A DNA stretch of 64,000 bases from Streptosporangium violaceochromogenes. Lineage in GTDB: Bacteria; Actinomycetota; Actinomycetes; Streptosporangiales; Streptosporangiaceae. Below are positions 49,433 to 56,690 of the stretch, one piece after another; the stretch's first letter is position 1; each line of letters opens with the position of its first letter. The notes beneath the pieces are model-generated. The model ran no database searches. It was not told where the DNA came from and worked only from the letters and a program-made list of their open reading frames with translations. Location of the stretch: assembly GCF_014654615.1 (NCBI RefSeq), contig NZ_BNBB01000017.1, forward strand, positions 62,001 through 126,000, in the 5' to 3' direction. Made by a program: the position numbers and the translations under genes.

Positions 49433-49464
49433 CAAGAAACATCCCCGGAAAGGAGCACCCCCTG

Positions 49465-49653
49465 ATGTCCGCCTCGAACACGACGGTCCGCGTCACGGTC
49501 GAGATCCTTACGCGCGGCAACTACAACGAGGACTTCCCTGTCTCGGCCACCGAGTGGAACGCCATGGACGACGACCAGCGCGACGAGTTCATGAAGCCGC
49601 TCATCGAGCAGGCACTCGCCAACTGTGTCGGCATCAGCTTCCGAGAGGTCTAG
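49465..49653 (+). CDS. Hypothetical protein, 62 aa
   Basis: ATG after AAAGGAG. One beta strand then an acidic helix (VRVTVEILTRGNYNEDFPVS, DDQRDEFMKPLIEQALANC). First gene of an operon behind an inverted-repeat operator. Unknown function. Confidence 0.6.
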   Translation: MSASNTTVRVTVEILTRGNYNEDFPVSATEWNAMDDDQRDEFMKPLIEQALANCVGISFREV

Positions 49654-49656
49654 CCG

Positions 49657-49968
49657 ATGACCACGAACCCCGCGACAAAGCACATCAAGGGCACCATCGC
49701 GGCCCTAGGCGTTCCGCGACGCTCGATCGTCGCCCGCACCGACCTCGGCATCACGTCCGCCGCAGTGCACGACCCCGCGCACCGGCTCCTCGTCGCGGAC
49801 CGCGCCGAGGAACTCGTCCGGTCAGGGCGATACGGCGTCTACATCACCCGGTACCCGTGCGGGTGCGTCCCCACCGTGCGGGTGAACAACGACCCGCGCC
49901 ACACCGGACAGGTGACCACGAGGCACGAGGAACCCCTCGGCCACACCTGCCCGGCTCCCCGTGTGTGA
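49657..49968 (+). CDS. Hypothetical protein, 103 aa
   Basis: ATG three bases after the previous stop. Contains a helical start (HIKGTIAALGVPRRSIVART), then YGVYITRYPCGCVPTVRVNN, and a final HTCPAPRV with three Cys. Possibly metal-binding. Unknown family. Confidence 0.6.
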   Translation: MTTNPATKHIKGTIAALGVPRRSIVARTDLGITSAAVHDPAHRLLVADRAEELVRSGRYGVYITRYPCGCVPTVRVNNDPRHTGQVTTRHEEPLGHTCPAPRV

Positions 49969-49986
49969 AAAGGAAGGACCGATCCC

Positions 49987-50301
49987 TTGACTCCCGACGA
50001 CACCCCCTGGACGAGAGCCCTCAACGACCTGCACCGCCAAGAAGGGAGAACTGACCCCTTGACCTCCGATGACATCCTGCGCCGCTGCCGCTGGGCACTG
50101 GACCACGGGGGCCACCCGTCCGCCGCGTGGTCGACCGGCGAACAGCTCGCCGTGGCCATCGTCCTGAAGGACCACGCCCACCTGGACGCCATGGGCTACA
50201 CCGTGGAGCAGGCATACCAGCGGGTGCTCGCCGGGATGGTGTCACCGCCCACCGACCTCGGGGCGTGGTTCGAGGCCATCCGCGTCAGGCTGGCCCCATG
50301 A
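49987..50301 (+). CDS. Hypothetical protein, 104 aa
   Basis: TTG start at 49987 after GGAAGGACC; a second TTG at 50059 has GGGAGAAC upstream and would give 80 residues. The sequence around the two starts looks like an imperfect duplication. The body (DILRRCRWALDHGGHPSAAW, LKDHAHLDAMGYTVEQAYQR) is helical. Unknown function. Confidence 0.55.
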   Translation: MTPDDTPWTRALNDLHRQEGRTDPLTSDDILRRCRWALDHGGHPSAAWSTGEQLAVAIVLKDHAHLDAMGYTVEQAYQRVLAGMVSPPTDLGAWFEAIRVRLAP

Positions 50302-50442
50302 CCACTCCTCGACGCCGGAGAGGCGTTCGTCGTCGCCGCGCGCCCGGCCGGAGTCGAGTGGACCAACGACCAGGTGCTCCTCAACGCCGAGCACGGCGCG
50401 CTGATCCACGGCGCCGCCTCAACCCCAGCGCACGGAAGGTGA
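50302..50442 (+). other. Coding-like stretch without a start
   Basis: After the stop at 50301 the same frame stays open for 46 codons with normal third-position G/C bias (AGEAFVVAARPAGVEWTNDQ) but has no start codon with a ribosome site. It may be the tail of a gene cut by a nonsense mutation, or a remnant of deletion. Confidence 0.3.
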
Positions 50443-50445
50443 CCA

Positions 50446-50865
50446 GTGACCACCCCAGACCAGAACTCCGACCAGACGCCCTCCGCCGACCTCGACCCCC
50501 AGCCCAACGCCTCCGCGTGGGGACGCCCGGCCCTCTCAGGCTCCTGCCCGCCGTGGTGCGCAAACACTGGAGCAAGCCACGACGGCTCGGGCGGCGTCCG
50601 CGTCCACAGCACCGAAAGCATCGGCCGGCTGTCCGGCGCTACCGTGAGGCTGTCGCAGACTGAGGCGTTCGGCAAGATGGGCGCCCCTACCGTCTACCTC
50701 ATCTCCAACTCCGGGGTTCACGTCGAATTGCTGACCGCCGACGCCACCGCCCTGGCCGACATCCTCGACGCCCTCGACGTCGACAGACCCGGCGCCGTGA
50801 ACCAGCTCGCTGACGCGCTCCGCTCCCAGGCCGCACTTGCCACCGGCAAGGAAACCGATCAGTGA
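50446..50865 (+). CDS. CPxWC-motif protein (DUF6907-like), 139 aa
   Basis: GTG after GGAAGG. After a disordered start, SCPPWCANTG with a following His (ASHDG) is the zinc-like opening of a common actinomycete family, followed by TVRLSQTEAF, VYLISNSGVHVELLTADATA and an ending helix. Family name is by recall. Function unknown. Confidence 0.6.
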   Translation: MTTPDQNSDQTPSADLDPQPNASAWGRPALSGSCPPWCANTGASHDGSGGVRVHSTESIGRLSGATVRLSQTEAFGKMGAPTVYLISNSGVHVELLTADATALADILDALDVDRPGAVNQLADALRSQAALATGKETDQ

Positions 50866-51164
50866 CCACCACAGAGGCCACGATGACCGCCGTCACCCGC
50901 GTGCACGCCGCCGCGATCCTCCTCGCCCCCCACGGCCGGACCGTCCTCCTCCTCACCCAGGACGGGGAACTGCTCCACACCACCCCCGACGACGCCCTCC
51001 GGCGCACCATGTACGGCGGCCGGGTGCTCCTGACCAAGGCCGACCTGCTCGACGCCGGGGCTCGCATCGTCCCCAACTCCGGCGGGCGGCTCGCCCCCGG
51101 CTCCGGGCCGATCGTGGACGCGATCCTGGACAGCCTCAACGCCGAACTCCGGAACACCGGATGA
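50862..51164 (+). CDS. Hypothetical protein, 100 aa
   Basis: GTG overlaps the previous TGA. Contains a strand pair (AAILLAPHGRTVLLLTQDGE) and a final helix (PIVDAILDSLNAELRN). No family recognised. Confidence 0.55.
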   Translation: MTTTEATMTAVTRVHAAAILLAPHGRTVLLLTQDGELLHTTPDDALRRTMYGGRVLLTKADLLDAGARIVPNSGGRLAPGSGPIVDAILDSLNAELRNTG

Positions 51165-51586
51165 TCGCCCCCCGCGTCTTCGACGTCACCGAGCGCCGCG
51201 CGCAAAGCGACGAAGCCGCCGCCGCCGCGTGGCCGGCGGTCCTCCAGCGGTTCCGCTCCCGAGCGGGCCGCCTCGAAACAATCCCCTGGGACGGAGACGG
51301 CCACGCCTTCCTCCAGCCACGCCACACGTCCCTACACGTGGAAACCCTCGTCCTGCGCGGCAGCGTCATCACCAGCAGCACACTCATCTTCGCCCCCGTC
51401 CACAGGCGGGGCCGGTTCGCCGTATACCAGCTCGATGAGGCAGCGTTCGTCGTGGTGTGCGACGACGAAGGGTTCGGGGCCCCGTACCGAAGCGACGACC
51501 AATCCCTCGCGGTGGAGGTCTGCGAGCAATGGGCCGCAGAGTTCCCCCAAGCGAACGGAGGGCCACGTGGCCACGTCCGCGCTTGA
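51161..51586 (+). CDS. Hypothetical protein, 141 aa
   Basis: ATG overlaps the previous stop. Beta-rich middle (TSLHVETLVLRGSVITSSTL, FAVYQLDEAAFVVVCDDEG) and a final helix (LAVEVCEQWAAEFPQ). Unknown function. The next gene starts 20 bases before its end. Confidence 0.55.
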   Translation: MIAPRVFDVTERRAQSDEAAAAAWPAVLQRFRSRAGRLETIPWDGDGHAFLQPRHTSLHVETLVLRGSVITSSTLIFAPVHRRGRFAVYQLDEAAFVVVCDDEGFGAPYRSDDQSLAVEVCEQWAAEFPQANGGPRGHVRA

Positions 51587-52058
51587 CCTGCCCGAGGGGT
51601 ACTACGCCATCCGCGACCCGCACACCCCCGACCTGTTCTCCTACTGGCGCCGCCACGACGCCAAGACCCGACGGGGCACCCGGCCCGAATTCACCGCCTG
51701 GCCACCCAAGGCACGCACCGGGCCGATCCTCTACAAGGCCGACGTCCCCGCAGACCTGCACGGCCGGGCCCGCGCCGAATGGGTGAACACCTGGTACGGC
51801 AAGCACCGCGCGCCGTACACCGCGGCGGTCGTCGACACCATCGCATCCGACCCCATCGCCGCCGGCCGCCGCTTCGCCGCGCTGACCGTCCGCTGCTGCC
51901 AGTGCGGCCGAGCCCTGCGCGACGCCCTGTCGAAGGCGTACGGCATCGGCCCCGACTGCCGGGAAGGCATCCCCGCCGAGATCCTCGCCCTGTACTTCAC
52001 CCCGCGGGTCGGCCGCGCCCACGCCGACCACGAAGCCGGAAAGGCCGCCTCCAGATGA
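51567..52058 (+). CDS. DUF6011-like zinc-motif protein, 163 aa
   Basis: GTG with GGAGG six bases upstream. An N-terminal globular part (EGYYAIRDPHTPDLFSYWR) is followed at about 110-135 by CCQCGRALRDALSKAYGIGP, then DCREG. This is the CxxCGRxL..GxGPxC pattern seen in small actinomycete and phage proteins (DUF6011, by recall). It probably binds one zinc. Confidence 0.65.
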   Translation: MATSALDLPEGYYAIRDPHTPDLFSYWRRHDAKTRRGTRPEFTAWPPKARTGPILYKADVPADLHGRARAEWVNTWYGKHRAPYTAAVVDTIASDPIAAGRRFAALTVRCCQCGRALRDALSKAYGIGPDCREGIPAEILALYFTPRVGRAHADHEAGKAASR

Positions 52059-52444
52059 CCATGCCCCCGTACCAGCCGTCAGACGACAGCGTCCTCGTCA
52101 ACCCCATCGCGCCCTTCGGGTCGCCCGAGCTGGGCGCCCTCGTCACCACCCTCTCCGCGCACCTTCGCAACCCCGAATACCAGATCGACTTCGGCGGCCC
52201 GGTGAGAGTGCAGGGCACCGCATGGGCACCTGCGGACGCGGCGCGCTCACCCGCGACGCGGCGCGCCCTGTACGACGCCGCGGAGCGTGCGGTGGCCGCC
52301 GCTGAGGGCCTCGGCTGGGCGCATACAGCACAGCCCGAGATCACGCTCGCCGAACGGGAACTCATGTTCGGGAGGCGCATCGGCGCGCACGTGCTCCTGA
52401 CCCTCCACCGCCCCCACCACACCGGAAAGGCCACCACCCGATGA
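52055..52444 (+). CDS. Hypothetical protein, 129 aa
   Basis: ATG overlaps the previous stop. The opening MTMPPYQPSDDSVLV resembles that of the 136-aa protein at 62760 (MTMPPFPPSPDIVLI), suggesting shared ancestry of the start. The rest is helical and basic. Unknown function. Confidence 0.55.
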   Translation: MTMPPYQPSDDSVLVNPIAPFGSPELGALVTTLSAHLRNPEYQIDFGGPVRVQGTAWAPADAARSPATRRALYDAAERAVAAAEGLGWAHTAQPEITLAERELMFGRRIGAHVLLTLHRPHHTGKATTR

Positions 52445-52818
52445 GCACCGACCCCGCCGTGGCCTTCTACACCGCCCGCCTCGACGAAGACGAACGGACC
52501 GCGCGGCGCATCCAGGCGACTCGCCACGGCACGCTCATCGTCGCCCCAGGGGACGGCGAGTCACCACCGGTCTTTGAGATCAGCGGGGGCAGGCTGCTGG
52601 CCGAGGTGGAGGCCAAACGGAAGCTCCTCGCCCGCCACACCCCCGAACCGATGAACGGATACGACAGCGACGTCGACGACCCCTCAACGTACGCGCCGGG
52701 CTGCCCCGCCTGCCAAACCGGCGTGGTACAGCCCGGCGACTGGCCATGCGAGGAAATGCGCGACCTCCTCAGCGTCCACAACACCCACCCCCACTACCGC
52801 GACGAATGGCGGCCATGA
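52441..52818 (+). CDS. DUF6221-like protein, 125 aa
   Basis: VAFYTARLDEDERTARRIQA at the start, GRLLAEVEAKRKLLARH in the middle and HPHYRDEWRP at the end follow the DUF6221 pattern common in Streptomyces and its phages. Two Cys pairs (CPAC and WPCEEM). Function unknown. At least three other proteins in the window share this pattern. Confidence 0.7.
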   Translation: MSTDPAVAFYTARLDEDERTARRIQATRHGTLIVAPGDGESPPVFEISGGRLLAEVEAKRKLLARHTPEPMNGYDSDVDDPSTYAPGCPACQTGVVQPGDWPCEEMRDLLSVHNTHPHYRDEWRP

Positions 52819-52941
52819 CCACGGCCCTCCCGGCAGGGGCCACCCCGCCCCGGCCTTCCGGGAATCGAGTTTCACAAGGCAATTCGTCTCCCGCGCGCGC
52901 GGGGGGACGCCACCACCGACCCTGAAAGGGGGGGCCTGCAC

Positions 52942-53517
52942 GTGACGGCTTTCTGGATTGATGAGGACTACGACCGTGACCGCGCGTCGCAGGGCGGCTC
53001 CCGGTACGGCAACTACGTGCGGCGGCACCTCGATGAGTTCGACGACGACTGGGAGGGCCCCGCCGCGGCGGCGGTGGGGTTCGCGGCGGCGGCGTGGCGG
53101 ATCGCCACAAGCCCGGTCATGTCGCCCGGCTACGTCCGGTCCCACGGGCGGGTGCTGGCCTCCCGGGTGGAACGCAACCCCTGGGACGGGGGGTTGCGTG
53201 GCGTGGTGGAGCTGGCCGTGCCGTGGCCGGCGCAGCTCGCCCAGGATGAGCAGGCGTGGCGCGGAGACAGCCGGTGGTGGCAGGGATGGGAGAAGGACCA
53301 CGGCCGGTTCTTCGAGCCCGGAGAGGAGCAGGCGGCGGGGGCGCCGTACATGCTGACGACCAGCCGCCTGATGTTCCCCCTCACCGTGGAAGGGCTACCG
53401 CCCGCGCCAGCCGGGGCGGGCGGCGACGTCGCCAGGGGGGCGGCGGCCGCGGTGGCGGTGCTCGTCGGCAAACTCAACACGGTGGTGGACCCGATCATCG
53501 AGCGGCTGGAGAAGTAA
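52942..53517 (+). CDS. Hypothetical protein upstream of the integrase, 191 aa
   Basis: GTG after GAAAGGGGGGG. Acidic start (FWIDEDYDRDRASQGG), several Trp-rich loops (DSRWWQGWEKDHGRFFEPGE) and an amphipathic end (AAVAVLVGKLNTVVDPIIER). No motif recognised. Its position two bases before a mini-ORF and 51 bases before the integrase suggests co-transcription, so it may be an integration-module accessory. Confidence 0.6.
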   Translation: MTAFWIDEDYDRDRASQGGSRYGNYVRRHLDEFDDDWEGPAAAAVGFAAAAWRIATSPVMSPGYVRSHGRVLASRVERNPWDGGLRGVVELAVPWPAQLAQDEQAWRGDSRWWQGWEKDHGRFFEPGEEQAAGAPYMLTTSRLMFPLTVEGLPPAPAGAGGDVARGAAAAVAVLVGKLNTVVDPIIERLEK

Positions 53518-53518
53518 C

Positions 53519-53572
53519 GTGGCGAGGCTCAAACGGCCGGCTCCGGCGGAGAACGGGCGGGAACGGCCGTGA
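53519..53572 (+). CDS. Possible 17-aa leader peptide of the integrase
   Basis: GTG, 17 codons rich in Arg, Pro and Ala, and a TGA that overlaps the integrase GTG. Upstream GAGAAG could serve as ribosome site. Translational coupling through this peptide is possible. Too short to be sure. Confidence 0.35.
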   Translation: MARLKRPAPAENGRERP

Positions 53573-54627
53573 CCGCCGGGCAGTACCTCCCGGCGGTCGC
53601 CGGCCAGGAAGCGGGGCGGCTCCCCAGCCTGGTGGTGGCCGACCCCGCGAAGGACCCCTACCGGGCGTATCTCGACCGGCTGGACGACAAGACGTCGCGC
53701 CGCACCATGCAGGGGTGCCTGGACCGGATCGCGCGGCTCCTCAACCCGGACGCCGCGTCCGGGGAGGGGCAGCCGTGGCACCTGCTGAGGTATGAGCACA
53801 CCAGCCGGATCCGGGCGATGCTGCTGGAGCAGACCCACGTCAACCCCCGCACCGGCCAGGCGGAGCCGTGGTCGGCGGCCTACGTCAACAAACACCTGGT
53901 CGCGCTGCGCCGCGTGCTGAAAGAGGCATGGCGGCTCGACCTGATGACCGCTGAGGACCGGGCCCGCGCCGCCGACGTCGACGGCGTCACCGCGACCCGG
54001 CTGCCGAAAGGCAAACACGTGCCGGCCGAAGCGGTCGGCGCGGTGTTCGCCGCCTGCGACGACGACGTCGACCAGCACGGTGTTGTGCGTCCGCTGGGGG
54101 TGCGTGACGCCGCTCTGCTGGCGGTGCTGTACTCCACCGGGTGCCGCCGCGCCGAGCTCGCCGGGCTGCGCCTGGCCGACTACGACCCGGCCGAACGCAG
54201 CCTGCGCGTACTGGGCAAACGCAACAAGGAACGCACGGTGTTCCTCACCTCGGAGGCGGTGGCCCGGCTGGAGGCGTGGATCGCGGTCCGCGGAGAAGAC
54301 CCGGGCGCGCTGTTTCCCCGCATCTACAAGGGCGGCGCGATACGGGTCACCGAGCGGGGGGCGGCGCACCTGACGCCGGAGGCCGTCCGCGCCATCCTGG
54401 GCCGCCGCATCGAACAGGCCGGCGTCGCGCCCCGGTCCCCCCATGATTTCCGCCGCACGTTCATCGGGGAGCTGCTGGACGCCGGGGTCGACCTGGCCAC
54501 CGCGCAGGCGTTGGTGGGGCATTCGTCGCCGGCGACGACCGCCCGGTATGACCGGCGGCCGGACCGGACCCGGCGGGCGGCGGTCGACCGGCTCGTCATG
54601 CCCCCTTCCCGCCGGGTACGGCCCTGA
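53569..54627 (+). CDS. int: Tyrosine integrase, 352 aa
   Basis: The catalytic residues are in order: R193 (STGCRRAELAGL), a beta-hairpin Lys in GKRNKERTVFL, H292 and R295 (SPHDFRRTF), H318 (VGHSSPATT) and Y327 (TARYDRR). An N-terminal SAM-like core-binding domain covers about 20-130. This is an XerC/D-like phage-type recombinase for integrating and excising the element. Length is normal. No tRNA or clear att core was seen nearby. Its stop overlaps the convergent 88-aa gene. Confidence 0.93.
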   Translation: MTAGQYLPAVAGQEAGRLPSLVVADPAKDPYRAYLDRLDDKTSRRTMQGCLDRIARLLNPDAASGEGQPWHLLRYEHTSRIRAMLLEQTHVNPRTGQAEPWSAAYVNKHLVALRRVLKEAWRLDLMTAEDRARAADVDGVTATRLPKGKHVPAEAVGAVFAACDDDVDQHGVVRPLGVRDAALLAVLYSTGCRRAELAGLRLADYDPAERSLRVLGKRNKERTVFLTSEAVARLEAWIAVRGEDPGALFPRIYKGGAIRVTERGAAHLTPEAVRAILGRRIEQAGVAPRSPHDFRRTFIGELLDAGVDLATAQALVGHSSPATTARYDRRPDRTRRAAVDRLVMPPSRRVRP

Positions 54628-54862
54628 CCGTTCCCGGGGCGGCCGGGGCCGTTACGGCTTCCACGCAGGCCCGGCAGGAGCGGGGGCAGCCCGGGTCGAA
54701 CGGTGTCGGGGCGGTCCCGTCCATGAGGGGTTGCGCCCAGACCTGCCGGCCGGGGTGGGAGCACGCCGCGGCGGCGGACACGCAGGTCGTCGCGGCGGGC
54801 ACGGCGTGCCGGATCGGGGAACAGCCGGCGAGGTCGGCGGCGGCGCTGAACAGCGGGGTCAT
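54596..54862 (-). CDS. Cys-rich small protein, 88 aa
   Basis: The ATG overlaps the stop of the mini-BldC gene, so the two are coupled. Cysteines at GCSPIRH, TTCVSAAAACSH and GCPRSCRACVEAV, plus a WAQPLMDG turn, suggest a zinc or iron-sulfur site. It overlaps the end of the integrase by 32 bp. Function unknown. Confidence 0.55.
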   Translation of the reverse strand: MTPLFSAAADLAGCSPIRHAVPAATTCVSAAAACSHPGRQVWAQPLMDGTAPTPFDPGCPRSCRACVEAVTAPAAPGTVRAVPGGKGA

Positions 54863-54981
54863 GCGGCCTGCGCCTGGGGGTCGTGCAGGAGCGTGTGGAC
54901 CTCGGCCTCCCGGTAGCGGTGGTGGCCGCCCAGGGTGGCGACTTCGGCGGGGGTGAGCAGGGGTTCGATGTGCGGCTTCAC
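54859..54981 (-). CDS. Truncated BldC/excisionase-like protein, 40 aa
   Basis: GTG with GAGGG seven bases upstream. The product reads EPLLTPAEVATLGGHHRYREAEV and on. BldC-type MerR-like proteins read LLTPAEVATxF, then about 23 residues with the recognition helix, then LGGHRRYREAEV. Both flanks match closely while the middle is missing, as if by an exact in-frame deletion. Next to an integrase this looks like an excisionase relic or a non-DNA-binding dominant-negative form. Confidence 0.55.
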   Translation of the reverse strand: MKPHIEPLLTPAEVATLGGHHRYREAEVHTLLHDPQAQAA

Positions 54982-55056
54982 GGGCGTTTCCCTCGGTGCG
55001 GGGTTGGGGTGGTGCCCCGGGCGCCGCGGAGCGCATCACGCGGCCCGCCCGGGGGT

Positions 55057-55317
55057 CTACAGGGGCCGCCGGCCGACACGGCGGACGAGGTCGGCGCCCA
55101 GCAGCACGGCGGCCACCGGCCACAGGACGCTGCCGCCGAGCGCGGCCAGCACCAGCAGAGACCGGGGCCCCAACCCCAGCAGGCGGGCACCCGGGGCGAA
55201 CAGATGGCGGGTGAGGTGGGGGACGGTCGCGAGGGCCAGGCCCCACACGGTGAGGCAGGCCAGGGCGACGCAGGCGTACCACCACAGGCCGCTGAGCACG
55301 TCCGTCGCGGGTCCCAT
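55057..55317 (-). CDS. Two-segment membrane protein, 86 aa
   Basis: ATG after GGGAG. Two membrane segments (LWWYACVALACLTVWGLALA and LLVLAALGGSVLWPVAAVLL) separated by a basic loop. Unknown function. Confidence 0.6.
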   Translation of the reverse strand: MGPATDVLSGLWWYACVALACLTVWGLALATVPHLTRHLFAPGARLLGLGPRSLLVLAALGGSVLWPVAAVLLGADLVRRVGRRPL

Positions 55318-55362
55318 GGGGTGCTCCCAGCAGCAGGTAGAAAGATCAGGAGGGGGGTGGTG

Positions 55363-55422
55363 GTGCGGGCCGGGCCCCCCGGGTCATCCGTGAAACCCCC
55401 CGGGGGGGTCCCGGGCCCGCAC
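55363..55422 (-). terminator. Long imperfect GC hairpin
   Basis: GTGCGGGCC..GGG..CCCCCC pairs with GGGGGG..CCCGGGCCCGCAC with small bulges. It lies downstream of the minus-strand 112-aa gene. The rest of 55318-55530 has no gene. Confidence 0.55.
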
Positions 55423-55530
55423 CGCCCGCGCACCCTTTCCGGAGTCCGGCGTCCCGGGTGCGCGGGCCGCGCGGCGCACGGCGCGGAACATCCCCACACG
55501 GGTGCCCCGCCCATGTCGCGCCGCGCCGAT

Positions 55531-55869
55531 CTAGGGGGTGAGGTGTTCCGTGATGCGTTTGGCGACGTCCTTCAGGGCGCGGTCGAGGTCGCCGTTCGGG
55601 TCCTTCGCGTCGCCGTGCCCCTCGGGGGTGGGGTCGGCGTTTCGGCCGGTGGGGGTGCCCCAGTAGACGGTGTCGCCGCGATCGTCGGCCCAGATGACGA
55701 GGCGGGCCAGGACGTGCAGGCGGGGGACCTGGCCGGTGTAGGTGAGTGTGGTGTGCACGTCCCGCCGGCGGAGGAGGTCGCGCAGCCGGTCCAGGGTGAT
55801 GACCGCGCCGTGGCGGGAGAAGTGCGTGCCGAGCCGTTCGGCCACGGGCACGTTCGGGGGAAACATCAC
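55531..55869 (-). CDS. Hypothetical protein, 112 aa
   Basis: The GTG at 55869 has AGGAG seven bases upstream; ATG at 55866 is the next codon. The body (ERLGTHFSRHGAVITLDRLR, HVLARLVIWADDRGDTVYW) is alpha/beta with an acidic end. Similar in size and style to the gene at 56093. Unknown function. Confidence 0.6.
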   Translation of the reverse strand: MMFPPNVPVAERLGTHFSRHGAVITLDRLRDLLRRRDVHTTLTYTGQVPRLHVLARLVIWADDRGDTVYWGTPTGRNADPTPEGHGDAKDPNGDLDRALKDVAKRITEHLTP

Positions 55870-55914
55870 GGGTCGGCTCCTTTGCCGGGGAACGAGTGGC
55901 GCCGGGGGTGGGGG

Positions 55915-55994
55915 TGGCCCCGGGAGTACAGCCCTCCACCGCCGCGGTCGGCGCCTCGGGAGCGGTGGAGGGGCGGGGGCCTCTCCCGGGGCCA
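55915..55994. repeat. Nested inverted repeats, 12 bp outside 11 bp
   Basis: Outer arms TGGCCCCGGGAG (55915-55926) and CTCCCGGGGCCA (55983-55994) enclose inner arms CCCTCCACCGC (55932-55942) and GCGGTGGAGGG (55962-55972). Together they form an 80-nt two-tier hairpin in a gap with no gene (55870-56092). Confidence 0.7.
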
Positions 55995-56092
55995 CCGGGG
56001 AGTGGCCAGGCCCGTGGTGATCCCCGGGGACCCGGGGGTGGGGGACGGGGATCACGAGACGGTCAGGGCCCGCCACAGGTCTGTTGGGGGGG

Positions 56093-56395
56093 TCATTGGG
56101 GGCGGGCATCCAGCACCACCTCCGGCGTCCGGAGGGCGGCGGCCAAGGGGGCGAGCCGCTTGGCGGCCAGCTCGATCGTGCTGTACACCCCGACCCGGGG
56201 GCCGTCCGGCGACCGGATCCCGGCGGGCACGACCCACCAGACGAGGTTCCCGTCGGTGAGCGGCATCAGGCCTGGGCCGACGGAGATCGCGTAGCGGCCG
56301 GACCTGAGGGGCCAGACGTCGCACGGGACGCCGAGCTTGGCGAGCGCGGCCTGGAGCCGCTGGGCCAGGCGGGCGGGGGCGCCGTCGTCAGCCAT
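56093..56395 (-). CDS. Hypothetical protein, 100 aa
   Basis: The ATG at 56395 lies within the last codons of the upstream gene. A helix (APARLAQRLQAALAKLGVPC) is followed by strands (GRYAISVGPGLMPL, NLVWWVVPAG) and a helix (TIELAAKRLAPLAAAL). Resembles small proteins found downstream of XRE regulators in actinomycetes. Function unknown. Confidence 0.6.
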   Translation of the reverse strand: MADDGAPARLAQRLQAALAKLGVPCDVWPLRSGRYAISVGPGLMPLTDGNLVWWVVPAGIRSPDGPRVGVYSTIELAAKRLAPLAAALRTPEVVLDARPQ

Positions 56396-56600
56396 CGGTA
56401 CGGCCCGCCGTGGTTTGCTCCAGCAGCTCGGCCAGGCCCTCGACGGTGGTGTGCCGCAGCACCGTGTCATCGCCGGTGGCGTGAGCGGGTTGGGCGCACC
56501 AGTCGCCGTGTCCGCCGTCCTCCAGCATCTCGCGCCAGATGAGCCAGCCGGGGTGACTGGACTGGAGGATCTCCGCGAGGCTGGGCCCGTAGCCGTCCAT
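56388..56600 (-). CDS. Hypothetical protein, 70 aa
   Basis: MDGYGPSLAEILQSSHPGWL, then a CAQPAHATGDDTVLRHT segment and a helix. It overlaps the next gene by eight bases. Ribosome site weak. Probably one unit with the gene at 56093. Confidence 0.5.
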   Translation of the reverse strand: MDGYGPSLAEILQSSHPGWLIWREMLEDGGHGDWCAQPAHATGDDTVLRHTTVEGLAELLEQTTAGRTDG

Positions 56601-56640
56601 GGGAATCACCGTACGGAGGCGCGTTGCTACGCTCCATGAA

Positions 56641-56668
56641 CGGGCCGGGGCAGTTCCGCCCCGGCCCG
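56641..56668 (-). terminator. 11-bp hairpin after the XRE regulator
   Basis: CGGGCCGGGGC (56641-56651) pairs with GCCCCGGCCCG (56658-56668), just past the regulator's stop. Confidence 0.7.
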
Positions 56669-56690
56669 CCCTCAACTCACACGCTCCGTG

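Noticed and set aside
50298..50663. 122-codon Arg-rich frame from ATG 50298
   Set aside because: It overlaps the better-supported CPxWC gene in another frame and has extreme Arg content typical of shadows.
52905..52932. Class 1 motif copy before the gene at 52942
   Set aside because: GACGCC is followed by no yAnnnT at the correct spacing.
53569..54627. Attachment site or tRNA gene near the integrase
   Set aside because: No tRNA-like cloverleaf or direct repeat core was recognised in the flanking 2 kb.
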